NCBI GenBank assembly: GCA_030039895.1
Contig: JASHUR010000163.1
Location: 1-24,699, forward strand
From: Acidobacteriaceae bacterium
GTDB taxonomy: Bacteria; Acidobacteriota; Terriglobia; Terriglobales; Acidobacteriaceae
Reading direction: 5' to 3'
Length of the DNA stretch: 24,699 nucleotides
The notes beneath the pieces were generated by a model. The model ran no database searches, was not told the origin of the DNA, and saw only the letters and a program-made list of their open reading frames with translations. Of the stretch, positions 23,371-24,699 are shown in pieces. Every line of letters starts with the position of its first letter. Position 1 is the first letter of the stretch. The position numbers and the translations under genes were made by a program.

Positions 23371-24584
23371 TCCCTCTTTCCGATTCCGCCTCTGTCCTTT
23401 GCGTGCTGCTCATCTTTGCGCTGCCGTTCGCTCTCGCCGGGCTTGCTCTGGCGTATGCCGGCTTCAGTAGTTCGCGCAGCGCATCGCAGATGCTGCTCGG
23501 CTCGCTCTGCATCGCCGCTGTCGCAGCCATTCTCTACTACGCCTTCGGATTCGCATGGCAGTGCTATCCCGGCGGCCCGTCTTACGCGCTTCCGCTCGGC
23601 TCCACAAACTGGGACTGGATCGGCGCGCAGAAGTTCTTCCTGCGGGGACTTGATTTTAACGGCACCGCGGACGGATTTATTGCCGGATACCAGATCTTCG
23701 CAGTCGGCATTGCCGCGCTCATTCCCTGGGGAGCCAGTGGCGGACGCTGGCGTCTTCGCGCTGCAGCCGTCTCAACCGCAGTGCTCGCCGGTTTCGTTTA
23801 CCCGCTGTTTGCGCACTGGGTATGGGGAGGCGGCTGGCTCGCGCACCTCGGCGTTGCGTTCAATCTCGGCGGCGGCTTCGTTGATCCCGGCGGCGCCGCG
23901 ACCATCCAGGTCATCGGCGCACTCTCCGCGCTCTCGGTGCTCTGGCTTCTGGGATCAAGCGCCGGTAAGTCCTCCACCGGTGAACCGAACGATTTCATCT
24001 CTCCGCATCAGGAAATCTTTGTGATCGCAGGCTGCATCCTTGCCTTTATCGGCTGGCTCGCGCTCAACTCGCTCGGGGCGGTTCTCAACGCCAGCCTGAC
24101 CAGCGTCTCACTCGTTCCGGTGGCCATCGACACGCTGCTCTGCGCATCGGCCTCGCTGCTTGTCACATTGTTCATCTCACAAATATTCTTCGGGAAGCCG
24201 GACATTGCGCTCTGTGCCAAAGGCTGGCTTGCCGGGCTGGTTGCGAGCAGCGCAGTCGCCGCCTATGTCACGCCTTCCTCTGCGCTCTTTGTGGGCATAG
24301 TTGCCGGGGTGCTGGTGCCGCTGGCTCAGTGGTTACTCAGCGTGTTTTTCGATCTAGACGATCCCTCCGGGGCCGTTGCCGTGCACGGCGTCTCCGGCCT
24401 GTGGGGACTCTTTGCGCTTGGCCTCCTGAGCAATCTCCCCAAAGGACAGCTATTGGCCCAACTCGTCGGCATCGGAACCTTGATCGGGCTTATGCTGCCC
24501 ATCATCTACGGCATCAACTGGCTGCTTGCTCATAGGGTCATCCGCTTCCGGCTCGATTCTGAAGAGCAGTCCCGTGCCACGTAG
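23367..24584 (+). CDS. Divergent Amt/Mep/Rh-family membrane channel
   Basis: The 405-residue protein has about eleven hydrophobic helices and Amt landmarks: LYYAFGFAW, GYQIFAVGIAALIPWGA, HWVWGGGWLAHLG, FVDPGGAATIQVIGALSAL and VAVHGVSGLWGLFALG. In AmtB these carry the ammonium path. Aligning by eye, D160 (D173 here), W148 and the second pore His H318 (H340) are kept, but H168 is Gln181, the inner gate F215 is Leu233 (GWFGFN becomes GWLALN) and S219 is Gly237. So it belongs to the family but may not conduct ammonium in the usual way; sensing or another cargo is possible. The start is a TTG at 23367 with AGGAG seven bases upstream, overlapping the stop of the 68-residue gene. No glnK/glnB gene follows, unlike typical amtB loci. 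Confidence 0.83.
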   Translation: MIPLSDSASVLCVLLIFALPFALAGLALAYAGFSSSRSASQMLLGSLCIAAVAAILYYAFGFAWQCYPGGPSYALPLGSTNWDWIGAQKFFLRGLDFNGTADGFIAGYQIFAVGIAALIPWGASGGRWRLRAAAVSTAVLAGFVYPLFAHWVWGGGWLAHLGVAFNLGGGFVDPGGAATIQVIGALSALSVLWLLGSSAGKSSTGEPNDFISPHQEIFVIAGCILAFIGWLALNSLGAVLNASLTSVSLVPVAIDTLLCASASLLVTLFISQIFFGKPDIALCAKGWLAGLVASSAVAAYVTPSSALFVGIVAGVLVPLAQWLLSVFFDLDDPSGAVAVHGVSGLWGLFALGLLSNLPKGQLLAQLVGIGTLIGLMLPIIYGINWLLAHRVIRFRLDSEEQSRAT

Positions 24585-24587
24585 CCT

Positions 24588-24699
24588 TCACGGCAGTTGC
24601 GTGATCGAGAGGATATTCCCGTCCGGGTCCTTGAACCATCCAACCAGCGCGCCCCCGGGCGCGTGCCACAGCCCGTCCTCGTCCTGGTTCATTCCGCCA
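24588..24699 (-). CDS. VOC (glyoxalase/bleomycin resistance-like) family protein, C-terminal part only
   Basis: The minus-strand frame entering from the right edge encodes about 36 residues ending in GGALVGWFKDPDGNILSITQLP and a TGA at 24590–24588. FKDPDGN followed by a short beta strand is the hallmark C-terminal end of vicinal-oxygen-chelate domain proteins, small metalloenzymes or binding proteins. The rest of the gene, including the start, lies outside the window, so no substrate can be suggested. It converges on the Amt-like gene with only three bases between the two stop codons and no terminator. Confidence 0.75.
   Translation of the reverse strand, partial: GGMNQDEDGLWHAPGGALVGWFKDPDGNILSITQLP

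Noticed and set aside
1..24699. CRISPR arrays, tRNA/rRNA genes, insertion sequences, toxin–antitoxin or phage-defence modules
   Set aside because: No regularly spaced repeats, no tRNA-like cloverleaf, no transposase or integrase motifs and no recognisable defence gene were found; the region reads as ordinary chromosome.

Overview
The window looks like a piece of a high-GC chromosome from Acidobacteriota, most likely Terriglobales/Acidobacteriaceae. This is judged from the gmk–rpoZ–coaBC–uracil-DNA glycosylase–priA order, the short omega subunit, the strong G/C bias at third codon positions, and exported proteins of acidobacterial flavour (an outer-membrane factor with an LPDAP-type motif after its signal peptide, and a YVTN beta-propeller lipoprotein). 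The assignment is inferential because there is no rRNA or other taxonomic marker. No CRISPR array, tRNA, rRNA, insertion sequence, integrase or phage gene was seen, and coding density is very high with no gap above about 200 bases.

Layout: (1) 1–2950, plus strand: 3' part of guanylate kinase (gmk), rpoZ, coaBC and a family-4-type uracil-DNA glycosylase overlapping coaBC by ATGA, closed by a good intrinsic terminator. (2) 2951–6285: a short-chain dehydrogenase on the minus strand (GTG start, perfect Shine-Dalgarno), divergent from priA. (3) 6390–12691: a small two-helix membrane protein of unknown function, then a complete tripartite RND efflux operon (adaptor, permease, TolC-type channel), closed by a bidirectional terminator shared with the converging beta-propeller lipoprotein gene (12715–14175, minus). 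(4) 14280–18858: a DUF92 membrane protein; a minus-strand pair, threonylcarbamoyl-AMP synthase (TTG start) and a YdcF-like protein; divergently, a SpoU/TrmH-type rRNA methyltransferase overlapping rarA by ATGA. (5) 18865–23053: a Gfo/Idh/MocA oxidoreductase and ispG (minus, strong terminator), then an O-methyltransferase converging on a zinc alcohol dehydrogenase so tightly that their stop codons overlap. (6) 23164–24699: a 68-residue two-helix protein coupled by a TTGA overlap to a divergent Amt-family channel, then the 3' end of a VOC-family gene on the minus strand.

Most genes are housekeeping: nucleotide and CoA synthesis, transcription, replication restart and fork repair, tRNA/rRNA modification and isoprenoid precursor synthesis. 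I found no multi-gene system that I can defend as undescribed. The most unusual items are the Amt-family protein, whose aligned pore residues differ from the canonical ammonium channel (twin-His position 1 is Gln, the inner Phe gate is Leu, the recruitment-site Ser is Gly) with its tiny coupled membrane partner, and the RND permease, which lacks two of the charged proton-relay residues of AcrB.
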